The notes: generated by a model from the letters alone, not told the origin. A stretch of 64,000 bases of DNA from Hsuehochloa calcarea (GCA_036346395.1 CM070594.1:18695385-18759384); one strand, 5' to 3'. Counted from the stretch's first letter, positions 1 to 12,066 are shown. A program made the numbers and translations.

Positions 1-834
1 CTCTCATCCTGTCGCCAAGTCTCTCCTGTCCGAATCCCATCGGAACCTCCTAGAGACTTGCACCGACTTCCGCTCTGCCTGATCCAACAAGCTGTACCGA
101 ACTACCCGTTCGATCCATCTTGCCCATTCTGCACCATGCTTGAGTCACACGACCTCACCCGGCATCCATGATCGTTCTGGACCTCAGCTCTCCAAGCGTA
201 GTCCCGATCCACCTCACCGTTGACGTCGTTGAACTGCAAGCCACCTGCACAACAATAGACAAACAAACCGTTTTCGGGAACAAGTTCTTCACAACTTGAC
301 CCACGTTAGTTCCACAATGCAATATGCAACAATAAAGCATTGACATCCATACATTAACCACAATCAAAACACATCAATGCAAAGAAGGCTCACCTTCAAG
401 TCATCGGCGGTCTGACCGCCCCACATCAACGGTCTGACCTATTTCAGGCCGGTCGGACCGATCCCACAACGGCGGTCGGACCGCCCGAAAAGACTTAGCC
501 AAAATTCCACCGTGAAAATCCGAAACCTTCTGGAATTTTCAACTCAATAGAACTTTTGACTCGAGCTCCAAAATGATGCGACCACATCCAGAGACTCCTC
601 ACCGCTTACACAACCTATTTTGGATCACTCAAAACCACTTTTAGGTCAGCCGTCCGACCGGCAACCACGGCCGGTCCGACCTCTCCACCAGCGGTCCGAC
701 GCCCCACAACCGGCCGACCGCTGTGGTCCGACAGATCAAGCAAACCCGAAAACACGAGATTTTGCAAACCAACAAAGCCATTGCCAATTGACTCATCATC
801 CTGATATCGTGCACATATCCTCACGATATCCACA
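1..834 (-). mobile_element. Partial LTR of a Sirevirus-like Copia retrotransposon
   Basis: Read on the minus strand, this stretch follows the same order of sequence as the first part of the LTRs at 29494-31266 and 40882-42652: a TGTGGATATC start at 834, then a CAATTGGCAATGG block, clustered GGTCGGACCG-type palindromes (about 415-490 and 640-730), and the GGATCGGGACTA block near 200. The left end lies outside the window. No purine tract lies on the outer side of the TG end at 834, so this is a 5' LTR or a solo LTR rather than a 3' LTR. Small reading frames on either strand are not coding. It is a diverged relative, not a copy, of the Sirevirus LTRs further right. Confidence 0.8.
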
Positions 835-3703
835 CACGTCCACCTATAGTCGGTAATTGAGTTATATATATGCAAAGAGTAGCTTAGTTGTTTTTCAGGG
901 AACAGTAGCTTAACCTTGCTACTCATTTGGGCATGGTTGCATATAGACAACGGAAAGGATAAGCTAAGTCGTACTCTTGTCGGGACGGATTACTGAATCC
1001 AAACTCTTTGTGTATTTCTGCACCAGTCCCATGATCGGTAGCTAGTGTGCACAGTTAAAACATCATTGATAACAAGTTTGAATCACAAAATAACATTAAT
1101 AAACAACTGATTACTGGCCTTATGGCCTCTTATTATAGAAGAGGTCAAAAGACCTTGAGTCGAAACAAAAAATGATAAACTACGAGTGCTGGCCCATCAA
1201 ATTTCCGACCAGCATTCGACTGGGAGCGCAACCTAGTATTCCGAATGCCCTTCATCAAAGCCACAAGCGAAGTAGTCGTAGTCGTCTTCGGTATCATTGA
1301 ATGATTTTAAGATTTATTTTGAGTGTATCGTGCGAGTACATAAAGCACTCCGCGAGTCTTGGGAAAAATGCATATGCTTGGCTTTAACAAATGAGGCTTA
1401 TATGGTTCTTTTGCACAAAACAATATTTTGAATTTAAACATCTTTCATAAAGCACATTTGACAAATGAAGATTAAATAATTTAAACACTAGTAGAGGTTC
1501 TAGCTACTAACCACTAGCATCAAGGCTCTAGCTGCAAAGGTTTAAAGGATAGAGCTCTGGCTGCCCAACTAGCTCTTGCTACAAGAAAAACTACTCATGA
1601 GTCCTAACTGCTCCTAGGTTCCCAAAGTTTACTCTTTTGAAATCAAAACCAAAATCTACCATGTGAAATGCACATTACCCGCCCTTGACCGTGGGCATAT
1701 AGCTATTCGAATAGTTTTACACTCTGCAAATTAAGGTTGTACAGTTTGACCCACATGATATAATCAGCTTATAATGTCCGTCTGACATACTTCCAAGGTG
1801 TGCGACTAAGTGATTATCAAAAGGCTTTTATAATACTTTATCATTATATTAGCTCGCTCGATAAGCTTAATCCCAAGTCAAGGACGTCATTTACCATCGA
1901 CCCGGAGCTCAGTGTTATGGGGGATAACCTACCGGACATGGACGTCAATTACCATCGCTCGACACAAGCCATGACAGACACGGATGTCAATTACAATCGT
2001 CTGCACTACCCAAAATATGGAAGTACGGTTACTATATTCTACACCTCTGAAGATATGAAAGTACAGTTACCATAATCAAGAGATCACCTACTAACTACAA
2101 CATGTGAGCTTAATGCTTGGACTTGGTAAATTAGTCAGTCAGGTCCTTCCCATTTAGGACATAGGGTTGTACGGTATTGCTCAGTTTGGAGAATCACAAG
2201 CGTCGGTTCTTTATATGACTTAGGAGGAACTTACCACAATACAAGTTCTCGTGCTCTAGCTGCACTTGCCTGATCTTACCATTCGCCCAAGACTAAACGG
2301 ATTTTCATCATTTTATTTTATTTTCAAAATACTACATTACCAAATGTCATACATTTTCCAAATAAAGCATAACAGCTAATAATGTCCCCCCCAAGGTTGA
2401 TCAAGACCAAAAAAACATGTCTAAGTAATTCTACCGTATTTAAATTTTCCACAATAATGTATTCAATATTGCGGAATCAAAAAGCTAGGGTTATAAAAGG
2501 TATAGGGTACAATTATCAAGAAAGACATTAACAATTTTAGGTTTAACTAACAACCTACAATTTAAACTCATCATTTTATATGAAAATTCAATGCATAATA
2601 ATTTGAAACTACAACAATATTTAAAAATTATGGGTACATAATGTTCAAAGGAGACTCATCTTCGTCGTAGGTTGAGCTTGCCGCGTCCGATTGGTCCAAA
2701 TTGGTGTCGGTGACGTCAGATTCTAAACGAGCGAATCGAACCAAATAAAATAACAGAAAAGAAATAAAATATATAAATTATAAAATAAATATTTGGTGGT
2801 AAATAATGAATTTATAAGAATTTAGGAATAAGAATCGACGGATTCGGAGTTCGTATGAAGGAGAATGAACATCCGGAAGATTGATTCTTACATGAAATGA
2901 TAGAAAATCTAAAATTGGCTGTTTTGGAATTTACTGTTTCGGATGTTTAACAACATAATTGAAGCATTTTAGAGTATGACTTGAAGGGTCCACTTTCTAG
3001 TGAGATAGCAGAGAGGAAATGAAAAGGAAGAGAAGAGGTCTATGACTAGTGGGTCCCTCCTGTCATTGAGAGAAAAGAGCATTCAATAGAGATCTTCATG
3101 GAGGAGAACTGAGTAGCTCCAGGGCGCATCGGGCATGGTGGCGGTGCTGGCGAGGCAGCTGGCGGGGTGGTCGGGGAACCACCAAAATGGAACCCCGTGG
3201 GTATGTTCCACCCACGGGTGGAGGCGGCTCGGCTAGAGAGCCACGGTGGCGGCGACTTTAGTCTAGTGGTGCGGGGAGGCAACGGAGGTGAGCACGAGCG
3301 GTGCACGGGTATGACGAAGCTTCAGGGCCAAACGGGGATGCCGGAGATTGGCCGAGTTGATGCCTCCATGGTGACCAGCGACAGGAAAAGAGTGATGACG
3401 ATGGCGGCGTTCCACAAGGAATAATCAACTGAATTGATGGGGGATTAGAAAGAGCATGGTCTGGAACACGTCGTGGCGCGGTTCTCACGAAGATAATACT
3501 CACCAAGGAAAAAGATCAACCGACAGAGGTGAAATTGGCCTAGAAGAAGAAACGGTGAAAATCCGGTGATTCACTGCACGAAAAGTGAAAATTGATTGAG
3601 CGGTTTAGATCACCAAGCTCGGGTACACGATGTGACACGATTAGAAATTTGAAAAACTCACCGGAATGACGAATGCACAAATTGGGTGTGGTGATCGCCG
3701 CAC

Positions 3704-3928
3704 GGGAAGATGAGAAATTCGACATCGTCGGAGCTATCTGGGTTTTGAGGTTTTGAGGAAGTGCAAAGGGGGTAGAAGGGGTGTCGTTGCTCCAATTTAC
3801 AGCCTCTCCTACCGGCGCATGGGAGGATGAGAAATTTGACGTCGTCGGAGCTCCGCGGGTTCTAAGGTTTTGAGGGAGTACAAAGGGGGTAGAAGGGGTG
3901 CCGGTGCTCCAATTTATAGCCTCTCCCA
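3704..3928 (-). repeat. Tandem duplication of the LTR core-promoter segment
   Basis: Two adjacent copies of about 110-117 bp (3704-3820 and 3821-3928) share a GGGAAGATGAGAAATT-like start and a TCCAATTTA(T/C)AGCCTCTCC end. Each ends over the TATA position of the minus-strand LTR. Copy 2 keeps TATAAA; copy 1 reads TGTAAA. Confidence 0.8.
3913..3918 (-). promoter_or_regulatory. TATA box of the solo LTR
   Basis: TATAAA on the minus strand lies at the start of the GC-rich leader part of the LTR. The same layout (TATA box, then GC-rich leader) is seen at 47558 in the related plus-strand LTR. Activity is inferred. Confidence 0.5.
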
Positions 3929-4426
3929 TGATTTGAATCAACAGGAACACGAGTGAAACTCCACGCCATTCATGGGCTTGGTTTGGAAACTGAAGCAAAT
4001 GGTAATGGAAGCACTGATGGAGCTGCGATAACAGGAGCATTGATAGCACGGAGGTAATGGCGCGCTGATGATGGGCTTTGAAGATGGCGACGGCATCCAG
4101 GGCGGCGGTCTGGGCGCGCATGGTGTGCAGCCTGGGCGCTCAGGTGCACTAGTGGCGGCTTGGGTTGGGCCAGAGCATAGCTAGGAAGGAAAAGAAGAAA
4201 AGGGAAATAAAGAAAGAAAAGGAAGGAAAAAAGAAAAAGAGTTCGCATGAAAAATTCAAATTGCAAATTTGGAATTTCGGAATTGACGACAAATTTTGAA
4301 TTGAGTCAATTGAATTGGATTTGGAATTTAAATAAATGCAAGAACTCCAAAATAAATCCAACCCTTTGAGTTATTTACTTTAAAATAAATTTTTGTAAAA
4401 AAGCTAAATTTGGACATTACAACTCT

Positions 4427-4940
4427 GACATTTATCTGGTGGGCCAGAAAGTTGCTTATAATAGCAGACGGGTCGTGCGCTCTACTTACCTCTGGGATTA
4501 GAATAGTACGGTCCAGGTGATCCATAGGGATGGTCTTTGTAAGCCCACACTACAGGAAGTATCTTGTTTTTGGCCCAGTTCAATTAATGAGCAATCCTAG
4601 AGACTTAGGCATTTTCAGTAGCTAATCAAGTTTACCTAATTTTTGGAAGTTTGCACGTAGCCATATATGGTTAGGCGGCTGGTTGTGTAGTCCAGTCCGA
4701 ACTTAAATCTTGGTGGGCGCACCTGGGTGAAGTGTTGTGTTTGTTGAGTGTGCGTCCTTATTGGACTCTCAAACAAAATTACGTGCTTTTTTATTATACA
4801 CCAAAAGTTTGGATCGTGTAGCTGACCATTCTTTTCTGTCGCAGTGTTCTTCATGCTCCCTCGTAATGCAAACATACACAAACTAGCCGGAGTAGAACTG
4901 TCTGGCCACTAATGTATATAAAAATTAAACAACTTTGTAT
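4427..4940. other. Unassigned sequence, no gene recognised
   Basis: This moderate-GC sequence continues the flank that the solo LTR split at 977. Only short reading frames without family signatures are present. It may be host intergenic sequence or an old unrecognised repeat. Confidence 0.5.
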
Positions 4941-5105
4941 TGGTAAGGTGAAAATACTATCATTAGATTAGTCATGATTTTTTTTTCATAATATAATAAT
5001 TTTATATTATTTTATGAACACATTCATATAAAAAGTAATACTTAAAGTTGCATGTTAAAAAACGTGATGATATCCAAAGCGTCATATATTCTTGAACGGA
5101 TGGAG
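4941..5105. mobile_element. Stowaway-like MITE remnant
   Basis: AT-rich sequence ends in GAACGGATGGAG followed by TA (5106-5107). This matches the end of Stowaway-type MITEs (CTCCCTCCGT TIR, TA target site), with one change in the TIR. The interior resembles common rice MITEs, with a run of T followed by CATAATATAATAATTTTATATTA. I do not find a matching 5' TIR, so the left end is truncated or diverged and its position is approximate. The MULE to the right uses the neighbouring TAACTATAT as target. Confidence 0.55.
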
Positions 5106-5172
5106 TAACTATATGGAACAAGTCCATTTTTTAACCCTCACACTGCTACAAAATAAACCATAGAAGACGCCT

Positions 5173-5356
5173 CATCACAGACGGTTCTTTGAAACTGTCT
5201 GTGATAAAATAATCACAGACGGTTCCAAAACGAACCGTCTGTGATATGTAGATATCACAGACGGTTCTAACCACAAACCGTCTGTGATACCGAGAGAGTA
5301 TCACAGACGGTTAGCGGTTAGAACCGTCTGTGATACTTCACAGACGGTTCTAACCA
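5173..5356. repeat. CACTA-A 5' subterminal inverted repeats
   Basis: Several ATCACAGACGGTT / AACCGTCTGTGAT pairs form short palindromes separated by 5-15 bp. In En/Spm elements, subterminal motifs of this kind are binding sites for the TnpA-type protein. That role is inferred here. Confidence 0.8.
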
Positions 5357-5395
5357 CGAATAATCGGTGATTTTAGATTTACCATGGCTTGGATT

Positions 5396-5690
5396 TTACC
5401 ATGGCAGCCAATACTCTGTCGTTTTAGGATTTGGGCAGCCAATCCTCTACCGCGACACACAATCCTCTGCTGCGGCAGCTAATCCTCTGTCGCGGCACAT
5501 AATCCTCTACCACGGCAGCTAATCCTCTGCCGCGGCACATAATCCCGTACCACGGCAGCTAATCCTTTGCCACGGCACATAATCCTCTGCCGCGGTAACC
5601 AATCCTCTGCCCATCAATTGTGTGCCGCGGCAGAGGATTGTGTGCCGTGTCAGAGGATTGGCTGCCCAAATCCTACCACGACAGAGTATT
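5396..5690. repeat. About 22-bp tandem repeat array inside CACTA-A
   Basis: The unit alternates CAGCTAATCCTCT(G/A)CCGCGG with CACATAATCCTCTACCACGG. From about 5625 it continues in inverted orientation (CGGCAGAGGATTGTGTGCCG), so the array can fold into one large hairpin. Confidence 0.75.
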
Positions 5691-5859
5691 GGCTGCCATG
5701 GTAAAATGAGATGCTTATCACAAACGGTTCGTGAGACGAACCGTCTGTGATATGTCATCGCATACGATTTTAGTATAAAACCGTCTATGATACTTTCATT
5801 CTGTTGGTCGGGAAAACGAAAATTTGCACTTAATGGGTGGGCTGTCGAAAATCTCTTTA

Positions 5860-6180
5860 TATCAACAGAGTCCTCCATCTCCTCATTTGCCATCTCCATC
5901 TCCTCCTCGGTTATTTCTTCTCTACCATCTCCGTCTCGCCCTGACTTTGCGCTCTAGCCTCCCCCGAGCTCATCGCCAGCGGCCTCCTCCACCTCACCCC
6001 AGCCTCGGCGTCGCCGGCCTCCCACGACCTCGTCGCCCCCAGCCTCCTCTACTTGGTCGCCCCGTCCTCCCATGAGCTCGTCGCCCGTGGCCTCCTCCAC
6101 CTCGCCCCAGCCTCATCGTCGCCAGCCTCCCACGACCTCGTCATTCCAGCCTCCCACGACCTCACTCTCTCTACTCCCCC
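5860..6180. repeat. Pyrimidine/GC-rich imperfect repeats in CACTA-A
   Basis: The block CCTCCCACGACCTCGTCG and the block GCCTCCTCCACCTC recur with a period of roughly 100 bp. A small frame here (5824-6075) reads as proline-rich low-complexity peptide and is not a credible gene. It follows a TATA-like TTTATAT near 5855, so it may be a leader left from the parent element's gene. Confidence 0.5.
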
Positions 6181-6646
6181 CTTTCGCTCTGTGATGTGGA
6201 TTACTACTGTGATGTGTTAGTGCTCTCTTAATGATTTGAGTTGATGCTACTGTGATGTGGGTGATGCCATGTTATTTTTAGTACTCTGTGAATGGATTGA
6301 GTTGATGCTACTGTGATGCTGTGGCTATTATGGGAAAGCTAACAAAAATTTCAATCCGAAAATCCATATCAGATTCATTCGCTAGGCTCGGGAGGCTCTA
6401 GACGAAGTGAAAATCCGTTTTTGTTTTTTTTTTTGCAATAGAAAAAGCTATCACAGACGGTTCGTGAATAGAACCGTTTGTGATAGCCTTTTTCACAGAC
6501 GGTTCAAAAATGAATTTTCACTTCATCTAGAGCCTCCCGCTGTGATGATCTCATGTCATCACAGACATATAAATTAAAACGGTTCAAAAACCGTCTATGA
6601 TGATGGTTTAGAATCGTCTGTGATGAGATTTTGTGTAGTAGTGTCA

Positions 6647-7709
6647 ACTATTGGGTTGGTCTGGAAATCAACATCGAACTATAAAATCGTCTAATTTGCA
6701 ACCTCAAACTAACAAATCTGTTTGATTTATCCTCTCGAGGCAATCCACCCTAGTTTTGTTGGTGGTTTTTGCCACATGACTTGGTTTTGTGTTGATGTGG
6801 CACATACATGGATCTAAGTTGGCAAGGGTCCCACGTGTTAGCCTCATCTCTTCTTTCTCCCTTTTCTTTTCTCCCCCATTTTCGTTCTTCTCCCAGTCAA
6901 AATCCGGTGAGCCGGAGCTCAGTCGTCAGTGACAGCTGTTGCATGGCCTAAGCTGTTTCTTCTTCCTCTTTTGTCCTTCGTCTTCCCCTCCCTCCCTTTC
7001 CTCTCCGTTCCTCTCTCTCAATAGCAGGCAACGAACTCCTCCAACTCGAGTAGAACTGGACGTGGCGGCAAGGACTGAAGGCGGCAACTGTCAATACCCG
7101 ATGACGATGGTGAGGACCGGTCTTTATAAGGGATCTTCGTACCCTAGAACATGCGTTGGTCAAGGTGTCGTGGTTGTGGCGTGCAATGTTGACGACCGGC
7201 GGCGGTGAGTAGCTCATGGTGGCACTCGTCTACGATAGTGGAGCTTCAGTGATGCCTCGGTCAGGATGGCGTGTGCATGAAATGTTCCATAGGTAAGCAA
7301 AGCTATTAGGAGTGGTGGATTTTGTGGAAATATATTGTGGTGACCCGGTGGCATTAGGCCAGATCTTGAGAAGATGAACTCACCAATGACGACCTTCCGG
7401 CTATGGCATGGCTCAATTGGGAGGTGTTTGAGCACCAGGGTGTCGAGGTGGTCCTAGTTCTAGTTGTCACCTTATTTTAGCCAGATCTGGGGCGACATGT
7501 TCTAGCATGGCGTGAGCCATGAGCGGCGGCCATGGCCCAAGAGTAGGGGAGCTCACCGTGTTGGCTCTGGCGCTTTTCGGTGAAGGCGAGGCCTTGGAGA
7601 TGGTGCGACATGAATTGGCGGCAATGACTATAAGTGACGGCAGTCATTGTTTGGCGATAGCGTCGTCTAGGGCAGGCAGCATCGACATTGTCGTGGTCTA
7701 GGAGGACGC
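6647..7709. other. Left-arm sequence of the MULE
   Basis: TIR sequence continues to about 6770, followed by a T/C-rich segment and then GC-rich sequence to 7709. No reading frame longer than 90 codons has recognisable content. It could contain a captured host fragment, but I cannot name one. Confidence 0.5.
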
Positions 7710-7745
7710 GGCCACTACTATAAAATAGGCTATAGGAGACGCCTC

Positions 7746-7862
7746 ATCACAGACGGTTCTTTGAAACCATCTGTGATAAAATAATCACAGACAGTTCCAA
7801 GACGGACCGTCTGTGATATTAACTATCACAGACGATTCTTGGTTAGAACATGCGTGATACAT
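7746..7862. repeat. CACTA-B 5' subterminal repeats
   Basis: Four copies of (A)TCACAGACGGTTC or its complement lie in the first 150 bp, some with point changes. They are the same motif as in CACTA-A and at the 3' end of CACTA-B. Confidence 0.8.
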
Positions 7863-7864
7863 CT

Positions 7865-9098
7865 CCACATGCACATCGATTCGGACTTCCTCGCTCGAGC
7901 GATCCGTGAGCTTGATGTCTCTTTTCTCTAGACTTCCTCGTTGAGCTTGGACCTCTCTTTTTCATCTCAAATAATGTCTTAAACCTCACTGATGCTTTCC
8001 CTTCTGTTAATGAAGCTTCGAACGCAGAGGATCTTCTGATTCAACCTTCTTCCCCATTTTCGCGCCGCAGCCATTTTCTAGCTAGCGGTTGACTCAGTGA
8101 GTTCCCTGATGATTCCTTTGGTCTCTACCATCCTCAGGATGCTTGGAAGCTAATGCACACCTTCTTGTAGCATTTCCATCGCCGTAGCACGCTTTCAACG
8201 TGAGCTTCCTTCGCGCTGCCGCTGCTCAAAGTTGTCAAGCTGCTCTAGTCATCCTCTAGTGTCTCCAAAGCCTCGGGTGAGCTCATAGTAGTTCATTGAA
8301 GCTTAAGCATGCGATAGATTAGAGGATTAGCTATCATAGCTTAGGTTTCAAGTTAGCCGATAATAACGCCACCCCGGGCAGCCATGTCGCCGCTGCTCTG
8401 GTGACCTTTGGTCCTCGAGCTACTACCGACAGCATCACAATAGCATCCTGAAGATGATACACTCACTCACCTACCCCAATTAGGCTCAAACGTGAAAACC
8501 ACCTCAAGCTCGAGGAGCTCTGCCGCTCTTCTCCGGTGTAGCACCAACTCCGGTCATGTCTCTACCGCTTGTAGGAGAGCTGATTGGCACTGTAGCTCGG
8601 TCATTAAGACCAAATCAGGGTTGATTAGGACAGAGTAATGATTATAGTAGTTGAGTTAATTAAGTCTCTATTAGATATACATGTGGGACCGAGCCAAAAG
8701 ATTAAAGTAAATCTTATTCAAAACTTTATTAATAGATGAGTCACTGACATGTGGACTCCACATGTCAGATTAATGAAATCCAAATGAAAATAAAGAAATG
8801 CGCTTTTAGTTATGAGGAAATACGTTTCCGCAGTTGGAAAGCATAAATCTATTATGCACGCATGTATGTCGATATGAAATTGTTATATTAGGGATAGTGG
8901 TAGATGTAAATCCTATTCGATGCATGAATATCCTTTATATTCATCGTGAGCTCTGAGGGTAACAATCTATACATAATCCTTTATATTTGCTCTAGGTTAA
9001 TCACTAATAAATTTTAGTATGTTTGGTTAATAGTTAGGGTACTTGCGGTTTATTAATATAATTTAACACTAATTAATTTGTTATGTGTATACATGTAG
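7865..9098. other. Leader region of CACTA-B before the transposase
   Basis: No gene is seen. The first 700 bp are pyrimidine-rich with CTCGAGC-type motifs, and the last 450 bp are AT-rich. The position suggests an untranslated leader and intron of the TNP2 gene, but no splice site can be fixed with confidence. Confidence 0.4.
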
Positions 9099-10438
9099 AT
9101 GGATCAAAATTGGATGTACGTTGAGAACTGTGTGAGTGAAGAGTATATTAATGGCGTGTTTGCTTTTAGAAGAACCGCCGAGCAGGATATATTGAAGAAA
9201 GGGATAAAATTTATGTACTGTCCATGCATTGATTGCGGTAATATAAAAATGTTTAACAACCCGGCGCAGATCGAAGCTCACTTAATACGAAGGGGTTTCA
9301 AAAAAGGATATACATGTTGGACCAGTCACGGTGAAGAGCATATTATACCGGAAGCCAGTAATGACGACATCGCCGAGGAAGTCAACGATATGCAGGACGT
9401 GGAATGTGCCTTTGATGAGGATAGGTCGCATGATGACAATCTGGATCAGATGCTACACGAAGCAGAAGGGAACTACGGTGAGAGAGAGTTTTGTAAATTC
9501 GAGGGCTTAATGGAGGACTCGGGAAAACATTTGTTACCTGGCTGCAAGCCGGAATACACAAGGTTATCAACCGTGCTTGAACTGCTGAAACTGAAGGCAA
9601 ACAATGGTTGCTCCGACAAGAGTTTTACGGTGTTGTTAGGTCTCTTAGCTGACATCCTTCCGGAGGGAAACGTGTTGCCCAGCACAACCTACTAAGCCAG
9701 GAAGATTCTTTGTCCATTGGGAAGGGAAGTGGAAAGAATACATGCATGCCCGAACGACTGTATCCTCTACCGTAAAGAGTATGCAGACATACATGTATGT
9801 CATGTTTGCAAAGCATCCTGATACAAGCGTAAGAATACTGCTAAGTCGAAGCAAGGACCTCCTGCTAAGATGTTGTGGTATCTGCTTGTGATCCCACGTT
9901 TGAAAGCGTTTATTTGCGAACCGAAAGGAGGCAAGATTGATGTGTTGGCACTCGGAGGAGCGTAAGAAAGATGGAAATGTCAGACACCCTGCTGATTCTG
10001 CCCAATGGAGAAACTTCGATCGGAGCTACAAAGAGTTCGGTGCGGAACCAAGGAACATAAGGTTAGGGTTGAGTACAGACGGAATGAATCCTTTCGGTAA
10101 TATGAGAAGCCGACATAGCATCTGGCCTGTGAATCTATGTATGTACAACATTCCTCCTTGGCTGTGTATGAAGCGGAAATACATTTTGATGTCACTAGTT
10201 ACCCAAGGGCCGAAGCAACCTGGAAACGATATTGATGTGTACATAGCATCATTGCTGGAAGATCTTGTGACACTTTGGAATGAAGGGGTACAAGTATAGG
10301 ATGCGTACAATGAGAGAACTTCACTTTACGCGCCATGTTATTCTGCACCATCAATGATTTTCTTGCCCTTGGTAACATGTCGGGGTTCAGTAAAAAAAGG
10401 AGTCAAAGCCTGTCCGCACTGCTTAGATGGTACCGAGA
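9099..10438 (+). pseudogene. TNP2-type CACTA transposase, 5' part (broken)
   Basis: This is the N-terminal half of a CACTA transposase, the enzyme that would cut and move the element in the nucleus. Residues 5-78 of the first frame (9099-9695) are a transposase-associated domain with Cys/His pairs around CPCIDCG. TNP2 sequence follows, including NDCILYRKEY (about 9760), LVIPRLK and the conserved STDGMNPFG block (about 10076-10102), whose Asp is the likely first catalytic residue. The frame is broken by a stop at 9693-9695, another TGA near 9830, a frameshift near 9920-9940, a TAG at 10297-10299 and more shifts before 10438. There the Copia element splits the codons of a conserved CPHCLDGTE segment. 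The gene resumes at 19600. Confidence 0.88.
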
Positions 10439-12065
10439 TGTTGGAAATATGCCCTAGAGACAATCATAGAGATGATGATATTTCATTATGTTCATGTTTT
10501 TGATAATATGTTATCATGTTCCTTGAATGAATCATTTGTTGTAGATCAATAAGTATGTGACTTGTTGGTGGAACTCTTTAACTTATATGATGTCATTCTA
10601 AATGTTTCCATGGTCGAAGGTCACTGGTCGGAACACCAGTGACTCTATGACTAGCACATGTATTGATTGATGATCTGGTTTCATCGGTCATGGATATAGA
10701 GATATCAAATCAATAATGTGAGCACATGTTAGAGAACATGGGGTTGGATAGACCCATCATTGAGACACTATTGAGATTGTTATGAATCTTTGTGTCATTA
10801 GTTGGTCTCAAGTAATGATGATGTATAATCCTTAGACCTGAGATCAGCATGGTTCCCTACATGTGTAATAGCACTCTTAGGGGTTGCCAAACGCTACTCG
10901 TAACTGGGTAATTATAAAGGTAGCTTTCGGGTATGCTATGAAACATGCAAAGGGATGTAACTGGTCGAGATAGGATTTGCCCCTCCTAACATAACAAGAG
11001 AGATGTCTCTGGGCCCCTCATGGTGATCGGATAAAGAAAGTGCATGGCCGTGCCACTAGTGGTCGAAGTGTCGACCACATAATGTTATCCGACACTCGAT
11101 CGAGAAAGTATTGAACAGTCCATGGATGACACAACATCTCACCTGGAGTTCAACCAGGCATCGTGAGGCAAAAGGAGAATGCATGAGTAGGTTGCTTAGT
11201 TCGATCAGTTACAGACTAGTCGTGTGGAGATACGAGCTGGTCATAGATTGATCGAACGTAATCACAGAATGGTAAGAACCTAGTCGTAAGGAGTTATGAA
11301 CTGGTTGTGACCAATTGCAACCTGGTCGTATAGAGATATGAACTGGTCGTAAGTGATGAGGGCCTGGTCATAGATCATATTACATCAAGATTCGTCCGAT
11401 ATATTCTATGTGTATTTGGGAATCGTTTTGTGCTGCTAGGTACCGCTAACGACTAGTGATCGAAAAGAGTTTCCGAGTCATAACCAATTACACATGAACC
11501 TGTGGGTCACACACTTAAAGGGCAAGTATCTGTTTTGGATGGTGATCCGAATTCGTATAGGCCACGAGTTCCTAATGGGCCTCCAGGTCGAGACCCATCA
11601 TGGATGCCTATATAAAGAGGGGCGGTGGCATGGGGTGAAGGAGAGGATGATCTTTGGAAGAACCCCCGAAACCCTAATAGCCACGTCTTCTCAACCATAC
11701 TACCGGTGCTAGCACTCCAGCGCGTGGTGATCCTGCCCCGTACGTGTGGATACCTCGGAGGTGTTGTTGCGAAGCATCAGCACTGGAACGATCCGCAACT
11801 TGTGACGTTCACTGGTGTCGGAGGAGAAGTCTCGCGACGAGTACGACCACTCGGAGGAGCAGACGCGCTTCGAGTACAACCACTCGAAGGAGCGAACACG
11901 CGTTGTGAGTACGACTACGACTGCATCAATTGCTACAACGACTCTACTTCCGCTACGAGTCGGCGCGTCTAGCGGTAATCTCGTGATCTATTGCTTGTGG
12001 TGGTTCCTTGGTTGCGTGGTAAAAATTTTGTTTGTGCTATCGAAGCCTTGCCGCGTTACCCTTCA
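10439..12065 (+). repeat. 5' LTR of the Copia element
   Basis: Starts TGTTGGAAATATGCCC and ends ACCCTTCA. The U3 part (about 11215-11375) has recurring CTGGTCGTA-type motifs, often followed by GAGATATGAACTGGTC, which look like enhancer-type subrepeats. Confidence 0.93.
11609..11616 (+). promoter_or_regulatory. TATA box in the Copia 5' LTR
   Basis: TATATAAA lies about 450 bp before the LTR end and is followed by a G-rich start region. The same sequence is at 19145-19152 in the 3' LTR. Confidence 0.7.
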
Positions 12066-12066
12066 G

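Larger units (their letters stand above)
978..4421 (-). mobile_element. Solo LTR of a long-LTR gypsy-type element, TSD ACTCT
   Basis: Read on the minus strand the element starts TGTAATGTCC at 4421 and ends CCCGACA at 978. It is flanked by identical 5-bp repeats ACTCT (973-977 and 4422-4426). No internal region or second LTR remains, so it is a 3444-bp solo LTR. It resembles the solo LTR at 46905-50029: both contain a block reading GTGTAAAACTATTCGAATA and both have TGTAAT...CGACA ends. Such 3-kb LTRs are typical of rice RIRE3/RIRE8-like gypsy elements, a name I give from memory. Reading frames inside it (for example near 3540-4266) are LTR sequence, not genes. Confidence 0.88.
5141..6643. mobile_element. 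Non-autonomous CACTA element A, TSD TCA
   Basis: It begins CACTGCTACAAAATAA and ends TTTTGTGTAGTAGTG, the inverted CACTA-type termini, and is flanked by TCA (5138-5140 and 6644-6646). Subterminal repeats of ATCACAGACGGTTC and its complement GAACCGTCTGTGAT fill 5173-5356, 5708-5795 and 6450-6620. At 1503 bp with no transposase it depends on a related autonomous element. Its ends are very like those of CACTA-B (CACTACTATAAAATAG), so CACTA-B or a relative is the likely source. It lies inside the left MULE TIR. Confidence 0.88.

Noticed and set aside
3540..4266. Minus-strand frames of 98-193 codons
   Set aside because: They lie in the GC-rich leader of a solo LTR, partly over a tandem duplication, and have no family signature.
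5824..6075. Proline-rich 83-codon frame as a gene
   Set aside because: It is a low-complexity read-through of pyrimidine/GC-rich repeats inside a non-autonomous CACTA, with no domain and no splice support.
9382..9600. Minus-strand frames over the TNP2 gene
   Set aside because: They are shadows of the plus-strand transposase coding sequence, which carries the recognised motifs.
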